A stretch of 64,000 nt of DNA, taken from contig NC_060114.1 of the NCBI RefSeq assembly GCF_021155765.1, forward strand, positions 9,295,501 through 9,359,500, given 5' to 3'. The notes under the pieces are model-generated. The model searched no databases, had not been told where the DNA came from, and saw nothing but the letters and a program-made list of their open reading frames with translations. Below, in pieces: positions 1-14,800 of this stretch; the stretch's first letter is position 1; every line of letters begins with the position of its first letter. The DNA is from Diprion similis (lineage: Eukaryota > Arthropoda > Insecta > Hymenoptera > Diprionidae). Made by a program: the position numbers and the translations under genes.

Positions 1-3000
1 GCGTAGTCCCAATACGCTGCGAGAGATAGCTGAAAAGTTACGGCCGAAAAACTCATGATTTTCATCGTCATTTCTCTGCTGCTGGTCCTACGCTCTTTTT
101 GATGAGTTTTCTGAGTTCCTGGGGGTCGAATTACTCTGGAGATGGTCATACAAATCGATTCCGGAACGAGAAATTTTCGGCACCAAAAATGACCAGAAAA
201 GCAAGGCTAACCCCTTTGGATTTTTGGCGAAAATTTCGACGATTTCGAAAAGTGCTGCAATCAATTTTATGGGGCACTGTTTCGACGTAATTTTGCGAGA
301 GGAATCGATTAAGCGTAGTGCCAATACGCTGCGAGCGATAGCTGAAAAGTTACGGCCGAAAAACTCATGATTTTCATGGTCATTTCTGTGATGCTGGTCC
401 TACGCTCTTTTTGATGTGTTTTCTGAGTTCCTGGGGGTCGAATTACTCTAGAGATGGTCATACAAATCGATTCCGAGACGAGAAATTTTCGGCTCCAAAA
501 ATGACCAGAAAAGCAAGGCTAACCCCTTTGGATTTTTGGCGAAAATTTCGACGATTTCGAAAAGTGCTGCAATCAATTTTATAGGGCACTGTTTCGACGT
601 AATTTTGCGAGAGAAATCGATTAAGCGTAGTCCCAATACGCTGCGAGCGATAGCTGAAAAGTTACGGCCGAAAAACTCATGATTTTCATCGTCATTTCTC
701 TGCTGCTGGTCCTACGCTCTTTTTGATGTGTTTTCTGAGTTCCTGGGGGTCGAATTACTCTAGAGATGGTCATACAAATCGATTCCGAGACGAGAAATTT
801 TCGGCTCCAAAAATGACCAGAAAAGCAAGGCTAACCCCTTTGGATTTTTGGCGAAAATTTCGACGATTTCGAAAAGTGCTGCAATCAATTTTATGGGGCA
901 CTGTTTCGACGTAATTTTGCGAGAGGAATCGATTAAGCGTAGTCCCAATACGCTGCGAGAGATAGCTGAAAAGTTACGGCCGAAAAACTCATGATTTTCA
1001 TCGTCATTTCTGTGATGCTGGTCCTACGCTCTTTTTGATGTGTTTTCTGAGTTCCTGGGGGTCGAATTACTCTAGAGGTGGTCATACAAATCGATTCCGA
1101 GACGAGAAATTTTCGGCTCCAAAAATGACCAGAAAAGCAAGGCTAACCCCTTTGGATTTTTGGCGAAAATTTCGACGATTTCGAAAAGTGCTGCAATCAA
1201 TTTTATAGGGCACTGTTTCGACGTAATTTTGCGAGAGAAATCGATTAAGCGTAGTCTCAATACGCTGCGAGCGATAGCTGAAAAGTTACGGCCGAAAAAC
1301 TCATGATTTTCATCGACATTTCTCTGCTGCTGGTCCTACGCTCTTTTTGATGTGTTTTCTGAGTTCCTGGGGGTCGAATTACTCTAGAGGTGGTCATACA
1401 AATCGATTCCGAGACGAGAAATTTTCGGCTCCAAAAATGACCAGAAAAGCAAGGCTAACCCCTTTGGATTTTTGGCGAAAATTTCGACGATTTCGAAAAG
1501 TGCTGCAATCAATTTTATAGGGCACTGTTTCGACGTAATTTTGCGAGAGAAATCGATTAAGCGTAGTCCCAATACGCTGCGAGCGATAGCTGAAAAGTTA
1601 CGGCCGAAAAACTCATGATTTTCATCGTCATTTCTCTGCTGCTGGTCCTACGCTCTTTTTGATGTGTTTTCTGAGTTCCTGGGGGTCGAATTACTCTAGA
1701 GATGGTCATACAAATCGAATCCGAGACGAGAAATTTTCGGCTCCAAAAATGACCAGAAAAGCAAGGCTAACCCCTTTGGATTTTTGGCGAAAATTTCGAC
1801 GATTTCGAAAAGTGCTGCAATCAATTTTATGGGGCACTGTTTCGACGTAATTTTGCGAGAGGAATCGATTAGGCGTAGTCCCAATACGCTGCGAGAGATA
1901 GCTGAAAAGTTACGGCCGAAAAACTCATGATTTTCATCGCCATTTCTCTGCTGCTGGTCCTACGCTCTTTTTGATGAGCTTTCTGAGTTCCTGGGGGTCG
2001 AATTACTCTGGAGATGGTCATACAAATCGATTCCGGAACGAGAAATTTTCGGCACCAAAAATGACCAGAAAAGCAAGGCTAACCCCTTTGGATTTTTGGC
2101 GAAAATTTCGACGATTTCGAAAAGTGCTGCAATCAATTTTATGGGGCACTGTTTCGACGTAATTTTGCGAGAGGAATCGATTAAGCGTAGTCCCAATACG
2201 CTGCGAGAGATAGCTGAAAAGTTACGGCCGAAAAACTCATGATTTTCATCGTCATTTCTCTGCTGCTGGTCCTACGCTCTTTTTGATGAGTTTTCTGAGT
2301 TCCTGGAGGTCGAATTACTCTGGAGATGGTCATACAAATCGATTCCGGAACGAGAAATTTTCGGCACCAAAAATGACCAGAAAAGCAAGGCTAACCCCTT
2401 TGGATTTTTGGCGAAAATTTCGACGATTTCGAAAAGTGCTGCAATCAATTTTATGGGGCACTGTTTCGACGTAATTTTGCGAGAGGAATCGATTGAGCGT
2501 AGTGCCAATACGCTGCGAGCGATAGCTGGAAAGTTACGGCCGAAAAACTCATGATTTTCATGGTCATTTCTGTGATGCTGGTCCTACGCTCTTTTTGATG
2601 TGTTTTCTGAGTTCCTGGGGGTCGAATTACTCTAGAGATGGTCATACAAATCGATTCCGAGACGAGAAATTTTCGGCTCCAAAAATGACCAGAAAAGCAA
2701 GGCTAACCCCTTTGGATTTTTGGCGAAAATTTCGACGATTTCGAAAAGTGCTGCAATCAATTTTATGGGGCACTGTTTCGATGTAGTTTTGCGAGAGGAA
2801 TCGATTAAGCGTAGTCCCAATACGCTGCGAGAGATGGCTGAAAAGTTACGGCCGAAAAACTCATGATTTTCATCGTCATTTCTCTGCTGCTGGTCCTACG
2901 CTCTTTATGATGAGTTTTCTGAGTTCCTGGGGGTCGAATTACTCTGGAGATGGTCATACAAATCGATTCCGGAACGAGAAATTTTCGGCAACAAAAATGA

Positions 3001-6000
3001 CCAGAAAAGCAAGGCTAACCCCTTTGGATTTTTGGCGAAAATTTCGACGATTTCGAAAAGTGCTGCAATCAATTTTATGGGGCACTGTTTCGACGTAATT
3101 TTGCGAGAGGAATCGATTAAGCGTAGTCCCAATACGCTGCGAGAGATAGCTGAAAAGTTACGGCCGAAAAACTCATGATTTTCATCGTCATTTCTCTGCA
3201 GCTGGTCCTACGCTCTTTTTGATGTGTTTTCTGAGTTCCTGGGGGTCGAGTTACTCTAGAGATGGTCATACGAATCGATTCCGAGACGAGAAATTTTCCG
3301 CTCCAAAAATGACCAGAAAAGAAAGGCTAACCCCTTTGGATTTTTGGCGAAAATTTCGACGATTTCGAAAAGTGCTGCAATCAATTTTATGGGGCACTGT
3401 TTCAACGTAATTTTGCGAGAGGAATCGATTAAGCGTAGTCCCAATACGCTGCGAGAGATAGCTGAAAAGTTACGGCCGAAAAACTCATGATTTTCATCGT
3501 CATTTCTCTGCAGCTGGTCCTACGCTCTTTTTGATAAGTTTTCTGAGTTCCTGGGGGTCGAATTACTCTAGAGATGGTCATACAAATCGATTCCGAGACG
3601 AGAAATTTTCGGCTCCAAAAATGACCAGAAAAGCAAGGCTAACCCCTTTGGATTTTTGGCGAAAATTTCGACGATTTCGAAAAGTGCTGCAATCAATTTT
3701 ATAGGGCACTGTTTCGACGTAATTTTGCGAGAGAAATCGATTAAGCGTAGTCCCAATACGCTGCGAGAGATAGCTGAAAAGTTACGGCCGAAAAACTCAT
3801 GATTTTCATCGTCATTTCTCTGCTGCTGGTCCTACGCTCTTTTTGATGTGTTTTCTGAGTTCCTGGGGGTCGAATTACTCTAGAGATGGTCATACAAATC
3901 GATTCCGAGACGAGAAATTTTCGGCTCCAAAAATGATCAGAAAAGCAAGGCTAACCCCTTTGGATTTTTGGCGAAAATTTCGACGATTTCGAAAAGTGCT
4001 GCAATCAATTTTATGGGGCACTGTTTCGACGTAATTTTGCGAGAGGAATCGATTAGGCGTAGTCCCAATACGCTGCGAGAGATAGCTGAAAAGTTACGGC
4101 CGAAAAACTCATGATTTTCATCGCCATTTCTCTGCTGCTGGTCCTACGCTCTTTTTGATGAGCTTTCTGAGTTCCTGGGGGTCGAATTACTCTGGAGATG
4201 GTCATACAAATCGATTCCGGAACGAGAAATTTTCGGCACCAAAAATGACCAGAAAAGCAAGGCTAACCCCTTTGGATTTTTGGCGAAAATTTCGACGATT
4301 TCGAAAAGTGCTGCAATCAATTTTATGGGGCACTGTTTCGACGTAATTTTGCGAGAGGAATAGATTAAGCGTAGTCCCAATACGCTGCGAGCGATAGCTG
4401 AAAAGTTACGGCCGAAAAACTCATGATTTTCATCGTCATTTCTGTGATGCTGGTCCTACGCTCTTTTTGATGTGTTTTCTGAGTTCCTGGGGGTCGAATT
4501 ACTCTAGAGATGGTCATACAAATCGATTCCGAGACGAGAAATTTTCGGCTCCAAAAATGACCAGAAAAGCAAGGCTAACCCCTTTGGATTTTTGGCGAAA
4601 ATTTCGACGATTTCGAAAAGTGCTGCAATCAATTTTATAGGGCACAGTTTCGACGTAATTTTGCGAGAGAAATCGATTAAGCGTAGTCCCAATACGCTGC
4701 GAGCGATAGCTGAAAAGTTAAGGCCGAAAAACTCATGATTTTCATCGTCATTTCTCTGCTGCTGTTCCTACGCTCTTTTTGATGTGTTTTCTGAGTTCCT
4801 GGGGGTCGAATTACTCTAGAGATGGTCATACAAATCGATTCCGAGACGAGAAATTTTCGGCTCCAAAAATGACCAGAAAAGCAAGGCTAACCCCTTTGGA
4901 TTTTTGGCGAAAATTTCGACGATTTCGAAAAGTGCTGCAATCAATTTTATAGGGCACTGTTTCGACGTAATTTTGCGAGAGAAATCGATTAAGCGTAGTC
5001 CCAATACGCTGCGAGCGATAGCTGAAAAGTTACGGCCGAAAAACTCATGATTTTCATCGTCATTTCTCTGCTGCTGGTCCTACGCTCTTTTTGATGTGTT
5101 TTCTGAGTTCCTGGGGGTCGAATTACTCTAGAGATGGTCATACAAATCGATTCCGAGACGAGAAATTTTCGGCTCCAAAAATGACCAGAAAAGCAAGGCT
5201 AACCCCTTTGGATTTTTAGCGAAAATTTCGACGATTTCTAAAAGTGCTGCAATCAATTTTATAGGGCACAGTTTCGACGTAATTTTGCGAGAGAAATCGA
5301 TTAAGCGTAGTCCCAATACGCTGCGAGCGATAGCTGAAAAGTTAAGGCCGAAAAACTCATGATTTTCATCGTCATTTCTCTGCTGCTGTTCCTACGCTCT
5401 TTTTGATGTGTTTTCTGAGTTCCTGGGGGTCGAATTACTCTAGAGATGGTCATACAAATCGATTCCGAGACGAGAAATTTTCGGCTCCAAAAATGACCAG
5501 AAAAGCAAGGCTAACCCCTTTGGATTTTTGGCGAAAATTTCGACGATTTCGAAAAGTGCTGCAATCAATCTTATAGGGCACTGTTTCGACGTAATTTTGC
5601 GAGAGAAATCGATTAAGCGTAGTCCCAATACGCTGCGAGCGATAGCTGAAAAGTTACGGCCGAAAAACTCATGATTTTCATCGTCATTTCTCTGCTGCTG
5701 GTCCTACGCTCTTTTTGATGTGTTTTCTGAGTTCCTGGGGGTCGAATTACTCTAGAGATGGTCATACAAATCGATTCCGAGACGAGAAATTTTCGGCTCC
5801 AAAAATGACCAGAAAAGCAAGGCTAACCCCTTTGGATTTTTAGCGAAAATTTCGACGATTTCTAAAAGTGCTGCAATCAATTTTATGGGGCACTGTTTCG
5901 ACGTAATTTTGCGAGAGGAATCGATTAAGCGTAGTCCCAATACGCTGCGAGCGATAGCTGAAAAGTTACGGCCGAAAAACTCATGATTTTCATCGTCATT

Positions 6001-8897
6001 TCTGTGATGCTGGTCCTACGCTCTTTTTGATGTGTTTTCTGAGTTCCTGGGGGTCGAATTACTCTGGAGATGGTCATACAAATAGATTGCGGAACGAGAA
6101 ATTTTCGGCACCAAAAATGACCAGAAAAGCAAGGCTAACCCCTTTGGATTTTAGGCGAAAATTTCGACGATTTCTAAAAGTGCTGCAATCAATTTTATGG
6201 GGCACTGTTTCGACGTAATTTTGCGAGAGAAATCGATTAAGCGTAGTCCCAATACGCTGCGAGCGATAGCTGAAAAGTTACGGCCGAAAAACTCATGATT
6301 TTCATCGTCATTTCTGTGATGCTGGTCCTACGCTCTTTTTGATGTGTTTTCTGAGTTCCTGGGGGTCGAATTACTCTAGAGATGGTCATACAAATCGATT
6401 CCGAGACGAGAAATTTTCAGCTCCAAAAATGACCAGAAAAGCAAGGCTAACCCCTTTGGATTTTTGGCGAAAATTTCGACGATTTCGAAAAGTGCTGCAA
6501 TCAATTTTATAGGGCACTGTTTCGACGTAATTTTGCGAGAGAAATCGATTAAGCGTAGTCCCAATACGCTGCGAGCGATAGCTGAAAAGTTACGGCCGAA
6601 AAACTCATGATTTTCATCGTCATTTCTCTGCTGCTGGTCCTACGCTCTTTTTGATGTGTTTTCTGAGTTCCTGGGGGTCGAATTACTCTAGAGATGGTCA
6701 TACAAATCGATTCCGAGACGAGAAATTTTCGGCTCCAAAAATGACCAGAAAAGCAAGGCTAACCCCTTTGGATTTTTGGCGAAAATTTCGACGATTTCGA
6801 AAAGTGCTGCAATCAATTTTATGGGGCACTGTTTCGACGTAATTTTGCGAGAGGAATCGATTAAGCGTAGTCCCAATACGCTGCGAGCGATAGCTGAAAA
6901 GTTACGGCCGAAAAACTCATGATTTTCATCGTCATTTCTGTGATGCTGGTCCGACGCTCTTTTTGATGTGTTTTCTGAGTTCCTGGGGGTCGAATTACTC
7001 TAGAGATGGTCATACAAATCGATTCCGAGACGAGAAATTTTCGGCTCCAAAAATGACCAGAAAAGCAAGGCTAACCCCTTTGGATTTTTGGCGAAAATTT
7101 CGACGATTTCGAAAAGTGCCGCAATCAATTTTATAGGGCACTGTTTCGACGTAATTTTGCGAGAGAAATCGATTAAGCGTAGTCCCAATACGCTGCGAGC
7201 GATAGCTGAAAAGTTACGGCCGAAAAAGTCATGATTTTCATCGTCATTTCTCTGCTGCTGGTCCTACGCTCTTTTTGATGTGTTTTCTGAGTTCCTGGGG
7301 GTCGAATTACTCTAGAGATGGTCATACAAATCGATTCCGAGACGAGAAATTTTCGGCTCCAAAAATGATCAGAAAAGCAAGGCTAACCCCTTTGGATTTT
7401 TGGCGAAAATTTCGACGATTTCGAAAAGTGCTGCAATCAATTTTATGGGGCACTGTTTCGACGTAATTTTGCGAGAGGAATCGATTAATCGTAGTCCCAA
7501 TACGCTGCGAGCGATAGCTGAAAAGTTACGGCCGAAAAACTCATGATTTTCATCGTCCTTTCTGTGATGCTGGTCCTACGCTCTTTTTGATGTGTTTTCT
7601 GAGTTCCTGGGGGTCGAATTACTCTAGAGGTGGTCATACAAATCGATTCCGAGACGAGAAATTTTCGGCTCCAAAAATGACCAGAAAAGCAAGGCTAACC
7701 CCTTTGGATTTTTGGCGAAAATTTCGACGATTTCGAAAAGTGCTGCAATCAATTTTATAGGGCACTGTTTCGACGTAATTTTGCGAGAGAAATCGATTAA
7801 GCGTAGTCTCAATACGCTGCGAGCGATAGCTGAAAAGTTACGGCCGAAAAACTCATGATTTTCATCGACATTTCTCTGCTGCTGGTCCTACGCTCTTTTT
7901 GATGTGTTTTCTGAGTTCCTGGGGGTCGAATTACTCTAGAGGTGGTCATACAAATCGATTCCGAGACGAGAAATTTTCGGCTCCAAAAATGACCAGAAAA
8001 GCAAGGCTAACCCCTTTGGATTTTTGGCGAAAATTTCGACGATTTCGAAAAGTGCTGCAATCAATTTTATAGGGCACTGTTTCGACGTAATTTTGCGAGA
8101 GAAATCGATTAAGCGTAGTCCCAATACGCTGCGAGCGATAGCTGAAAAGTTCCGGCCGAAAAACTCATGATTTTCATCGTCATTTCTCTGCTGCTGGTCC
8201 TACGCTCTTTTTGATGTGTTTTCTGAGTTCCTGGGGGTCGAATTACTCTAGAGATGGTCATACAAATCGATTCCGAGACGAGAAATTTTCGGCTCCAAAA
8301 ATGACCAGAAAAGCAAGGCTAACCCCTTTGGATTTTTGGCGAAAATTTCGACGATTTCGAAAAGTGCTGCAATCAATTTTATAGGGCACTGTTTCGACGT
8401 AATTTTGCGAGAGAAATCGATTAAGCGTAGTCCCAATACGCTGCGAGCGATAGCTGAAAAGTTACGGCCGAAAAACTCATGATTTTCATCGTCATTTCTC
8501 TGCTGCTGGTCCTACGCTCTTTTTGATGTGTTTTCTGAGTTCCTGGGGGTCGAATTACTCTAGAGATGGTCATACAAATCGATTCCGAGACGAGAAATTT
8601 TCGGCTCCAAAAATGACCAGAAAAGCAAGGCTAACCCCTTTGGATTTTTGGCGAAAATTTCGACGATTTCGAAAAGTGCTGCAATCAATTTTATGGGGCA
8701 CTGTTTCGACGTAATTTTGCGAGAGGAATCGATTAAGCGTAGTCCCAATACGCTGCGAGAGATAGCTGAAAAGTTACGGCCGAAAAACTCATGATTTTCA
8801 TCGTCATTTCTGTGATGCTGGTCCTACGCTCTTTTTGATGTGTTTTCTGAGTTCCTGGGGGTCGAATTACTCTGGAGGTGGTCATACAAATCGATTT

Positions 8898-11800
8898 CGA
8901 GACGAGAAATTTTCGGCTCCAAAAATGACCAGAAAAGCAAGGCTAACCCCTTTGGATTTTTGGCGAAAATTTCGACGATTTCGAAAAGTGCTGCAATCAA
9001 TTTTATAGGGCACTGTTTCGACGTAATTTTGCGAGAGAAATCGATTAAGCGTAGTCTCAATACGCTGCGAGCGATAGCTGAAAAGTTACGGCCGAAAAAC
9101 TCATGATTTTCATCGACATTTCTCTGCTGCTGGTCCTACGCTCTTTTTGATGTGTTTTCTGAGTTCCTGGGGGTCGAATTACTCTAGAGGTGGTCATACA
9201 AATCGATTCCGAGACGAGAAATTTTCGGCTCCAAAAATGACCAGAAAAGCAAGGCTAACCCCTTTGGATTTTTGGCGAAAATTTCGACGATTTCGAAAAG
9301 TGCTGCAATCAATTTTATGGGGCACCGTTTCGACGTAATTTTGCGAGAGGAATCGATTAAGCGTAGTCCCAATACGCTGCGAGCGATAGCTGAAAAGTTA
9401 CGGCCGAAAAACTCATGATTTTCATCGTCATTTCTGTGATGCTGGTCCTACGCTCTTTTTGATGTGTTTTCTGAGTTCCTGGGGGTCGAATTACTCTAGA
9501 GATGGTCATACAAATCGATTCCGAGACGAGAAATTTTCGGCTCTAAAAATGACCAGAAAAGCAAGGCTAACCCCTTTGGATTTTTGGCGAAAATTTCGAC
9601 GATTTCGAAAAGTGCTGCAATCAATTTTATAGGGCACTGTTTCGACGTAATTTTGCGAGAGAAATCGATTAAGCGTAGTCCCAATACGCTGCGAGCGATA
9701 GCTGAAAAGTTACGGCCGAAAAACTCATGATTTTCATCGTCATTTCTCTGCTGCTGGTCCTACGCTCTTTTTGATGTGTTTTCTGAGTTCCTGGGGGTCG
9801 AATTACTCTAGAGATGGTCATACAAATCGATTCCGAGACGAGAAATTTTCGGCTCCAAAAATGACCAGAAAAGCAAGGCTAACCCCTTTGGATTTTTGGC
9901 GAAAATTTCGACGATTTCGAAAAGTGCTGCAATCAATTTTATGGGGCACTGTTTCGACGTAATTTTGCGAGAGGAATCGATTAAGCGTAGTCCCAATACG
10001 CTGCGAGAGATAGCTGAAAAGTTACGGCCGAAAAACTCATGATTTTCATCGTCATTTCTGTGATGCTGGTCCTACGCTCTTTTTGATGTGTTTTCTGAGT
10101 TCCTGGGGGTCGAATTACTCTAGAGGTGGTCATACAAATCGATTCCGAGACGAGAAATTTTCGGCTCCAAAAATGACCAGAAAAGCAAGGCTAACCCCTT
10201 TGGATTTTTGGCGAAAATTTCGACGATTTCGAAAAGTGCTGCAATCAATTTTATAGGGCACTGTTTCGACGTAATTTTGCGAGAGAAATCGATTAAGCGT
10301 AGTCTCAATACGCTGCGAGCGATAGCTGAAAAGTTACGGCCGAAAAACTCATGATTTTCATCGACATTTCTCTGCTGCTGGTCCTACGCTCTTTTTGATG
10401 TGTTTTCTGAGTTCCTGGGGGTCGAATTACTCTAGAGGTGGTCATACAAATCGATTCCGAGACGAGAAATTTTCGGCTCCAAAAATGACCAGAAAAGCAA
10501 GGCTAACCCCTTTGGATTTTTGGCGAAAATTTCGACGATTTCGAAAAGTGCTGCAATCAATTTTATAGGGCACTGTTTCGACGTAATTTTGCGAGAGAAA
10601 TCGATTAAGCGTAGTCCCAATACGCTGCGAGCGATAGCTGAAAAGTTACGGCCGAAAAACTCATGATTTTCATCGTCATTTCTCTGCTGCTGGTCCTACG
10701 CTCTTTTTGATGTGTTTTCTGAGTTCCTGGGGGTCGAATTACTCTAGAGATGGTCATACAAATCGAATCCGAGACGAGAAATTTTCGGCTCCAAAAATGA
10801 CCAGAAAAGCAAGGCTAACCCCTTTGGATTTTTGGCGAAAATTTCGACGATTTCGAAAAGTGCTGCAATCAATTTTATAGGGCACTGTTTCGACGTAATT
10901 TTGCGAGAGAAATCGATTAAGCGTAGTCCCAATACGCTGCGAGCGATAGCTGAAAAGTTACGGCCGAAAAACTCATGATTTTCATCGTCATTTCTCTGCT
11001 GCTGGTCCTACGCTCTTTTTGATGTGTTTTCTGAGTTCCTGGGGGTCGAATTACTCTAGAGATGGTCATACAAATCGATTCCGAGACGAGAAATTTTCGG
11101 CTCCAAAAATGACCAGAAAAGCAAGGCTAACCCCTTTGGATTTTTGGCGAAAATTTCGACGATTTCGAAAAGTGCTGCAATCAATTTTATGGGGCACTGT
11201 TTCGACGTAATTTTGCGAGAGAAATCGATTGAGCGTAGTCCCAATACGCTGCGAGCGATAGCTGAAAAGTTACGGCCGAAAAACTCATGATTTTCATCGT
11301 CATTTCTGTGATGCTGGTCCTACGCTCTTTTTGATGTGTTTTCTGAGTTCCTGGGGGTTGAATTACTCTAGAGATGGTCATACAAATCGATTCCGAGACG
11401 AGAAATTTTCGGCTCCAAAAATGACCAGAAAAGCAAGGCTAACCCCTTTGGATTTTTGGCGAAAATTTCGACGATTTCGAAAAGTGCTGCAATCAATTTT
11501 ATAGGGCACTGTTTCGACGTAATTTTGCGAGAGAAATCGATTGAGCGTAGTCCCAATACGCTGCGAGCGATAGCTGAAAAGTTACGGCCGAAAAACTCAT
11601 GATTTTCATCATCATTTCTCTGCTGCTGGTCCTACGCTCTTTTTGATGTGTTTTCTGAGTTCCTGGGGGTCGAATTACTCTAGAGGTGGTCATACAAATC
11701 GATTCCGAGACGAGAAATTTTCGGCTCCAAAAATGACCAGAAAAGCAAGGCTAACCCCTTTGGATTTTTGGCGAAAATTTCGACGATTCCGAAAAGTGCT

Positions 11801-14800
11801 GCAATCAATTTTATAGGGCACTGTTTCGACGTAATTCTGCGAGAGAAATCGATTCAGCGTAGTCCCAATACGCTGCGAGCGATAGCTGAAAAGTTACGGC
11901 CGAAAAACTCATGATTTTCATGGTCATTTCTGTGATGCTGGTCCTACGCTCTTTTTGATGTGTTTTCTGAGTTCCTGGGGGTCGAATTACTCTAGAGATG
12001 GTCATACAAATCGATTCCGAGACGAGAAATTTTCGGCTCCAAAAATGACCAGAAAAGCAAGGCTAACCCCTTTGGATTTTTGGCGAAAATTTCGACGATT
12101 TCGAAAAGTGCTGCAATCAATTTTATAGGGCACTGTTTCGACGTAATTTTGCGAGAGAAATCGATTAAGCGTAGTCTCAATACGCTGCGAGCGATAGCTG
12201 AAAAGTTACGGCCGAAAAACTCATGATTTTCATCGACATTTCTCTGCTGCTGGTCCTACGCTCTTTTTGATGTGTTTTCTGAGTTCCTGGGGGTCGAATT
12301 ACTCTAGAGGTGGTCATACAAATCGATTCCGAGACGAGAAATTTTCGGCTCCAAAAATGACCAGAAAAGCAAGGCTAACCCCTTTGGATTTTTGGCGAAA
12401 ATTTCGACGATTTCGAAAAGTGCTGCAATCAATTTTATGGGGCACCGTTTCGACGTAATTTTGCGAGAGGAATCGATTAAGCGTAGTCCCAATACGCTGC
12501 GAGCGATAGCTGAAAAGTTACGGCCGAAAAACTCATGATTTTCATCGTCATTTCTGTGATGCTGGTCCTACGCTCTTTTTGATGTGTTTTCTGAGTTCCT
12601 GGGGGTCGAATTACTCTAGAGATGGTCATACAAATCGATTCCGAGACGAGAAATTTTCGGCTCTAAAAATGACCAGAAAAGCAAGGCTAACCCCTTTGGA
12701 TTTTTGGCGAAAATTTCGACGATTTCGAAAAGTGCTGCAATCAATTTTATAGGGCACTGTTTCGACGTAATTTTGCGAGAGAAATCGATTAAGCGTAGTC
12801 CCAATACGCTGCGAGCGATAGCTGAAAAGTTACGGCCGAAAAACTCATGATTTTCATCGTCATTTCTCTGCTGCTGGTCCTACGCTCTTTTTGATGTGTT
12901 TTCTGAGTTCCTGGGGGTCGAATTACTCTAGAGATGGTCATACAAATCGATTCCGAGACGAGAAATTTTCGGCTCCAAAAATGACCAGAAAAGCAAGGCT
13001 AACCCCTTTGGATTTTTGGCGAAAATTTCGACGATTTCGAAAAGTGCTGCAATCAATTTTATGGGGCACTGTTTCGACGTAATTTTGCGAGAGGAATCGA
13101 TTAAGCGTAGTCCCAATACGCTGCGAGAGATAGCTGAAAAGTTACGGCCGAAAAACTCATGATTTTCATCGTCATTTCTGTGATGCTGGTCCTACGCTCT
13201 TTTTGATGTGTTTTCTGAGTTCCTGGGGGTCGAATTACTCTAGAGGTGGTCATACAAATCGATTCCGAGACGAGAAATTTTCGGCTCCAAAAATGACCAG
13301 AAAAGCAAGGCTAACCCCTTTGGATTTTTGGCGAAAATTTCGACGATTTCGAAAAGTGCTGCAATCAATTTTATAGGGCACTGTTTCGACGTAATTTTGC
13401 GAGAGAAATCGATTAAGCGTAGTCTCAATACGCTGCGAGCGATAGCTGAAAAGTTACGGCCGAAAAACTCATGATTTTCATCGACATTTCTCTGCTGCTG
13501 GTCCTACGCTCTTTTTGATGTGTTTTCTGAGTTCCTGGGGGTCGAATTACTCTAGAGGTGGTCATACAAATCGATTCCGAGACGAGAAATTTTCGGCTCC
13601 AAAAATGACCAGAAAAGCAAGGCTAACCCCTTTGGATTTTTGGCGAAAATTTCGACGATTTCGAAAAGTGCTGCAATCAATTTTATAGGGCACTGTTTCG
13701 ACGTAATTTTGCGAGAGAAATCGATTAAGCGTAGTCCCAATACGCTGCGAGCGATAGCTGAAAAGTTACGGCCGAAAAACTCATGATTTTCATCGTCATT
13801 TCTCTGCTGCTGGTCCTACGCTCTTTTTGATGTGTTTTCTGAGTTCCTGGGGGTCGAATTACTCTAGAGATGGTCATACAAATCGAATCCGAGACGAGAA
13901 ATTTTCGGCTCCAAAAATGACCAGAAAAGCAAGGCTAACCCCTTTGGATTTTTGGCGAAAATTTCGACGATTTCGAAAAGTGCTGCAATCAATTTTATAG
14001 GGCACTGTTTCGACGTAATTTTGCGAGAGAAATCGATTAAGCGTAGTCCCAATACGCTGCGAGCGATAGCTGAAAAGTTACGGCCGAAAAACTCATGATT
14101 TTCATCGTCATTTCTCTGCTGCTGGTCCTACGCTCTTTTTGATGTGTTTTCTGAGTTCCTGGGGGTCGAATTACTCTAGAGATGGTCATACAAATCGATT
14201 CCGAGACGAGAAATTTTCGGCTCCAAAAATGACCAGAAAAGCAAGGCTAACCCCTTTGGATTTTTGGCGAAAATTTCGACGATTTCGAAAAGTGCTGCAA
14301 TCAATTTTATGGGGCACTGTTTCGACGTAATTTTGCGAGAGAAATCGATTGAGCGTAGTCCCAATACGCTGCGAGCGATAGCTGAAAAGTTACGGCCGAA
14401 AAACTCATGATTTTCATCGTCATTTCTGTGATGCTGGTCCTACGCTCTTTTTGATGTGTTTTCTGAGTTCCTGGGGGTTGAATTACTCTAGAGATGGTCA
14501 TACAAATCGATTCCGAGACGAGAAATTTTCGGCTCCAAAAATGACCAGAAAAGCAAGGCTAACCCCTTTGGATTTTTGGCGAAAATTTCGACGATTTCGA
14601 AAAGTGCTGCAATCAATTTTATAGGGCACTGTTTCGACGTAATTTTGCGAGAGAAATCGATTGAGCGTAGTCCCAATACGCTGCGAGCGATAGCTGAAAA
14701 GTTACGGCCGAAAAACTCATGATTTTCATCATCATTTCTCTGCTGCTGGTCCTACGCTCTTTTTGATGTGTTTTCTGAGTTCCTGGGGGTCGAATTACTC

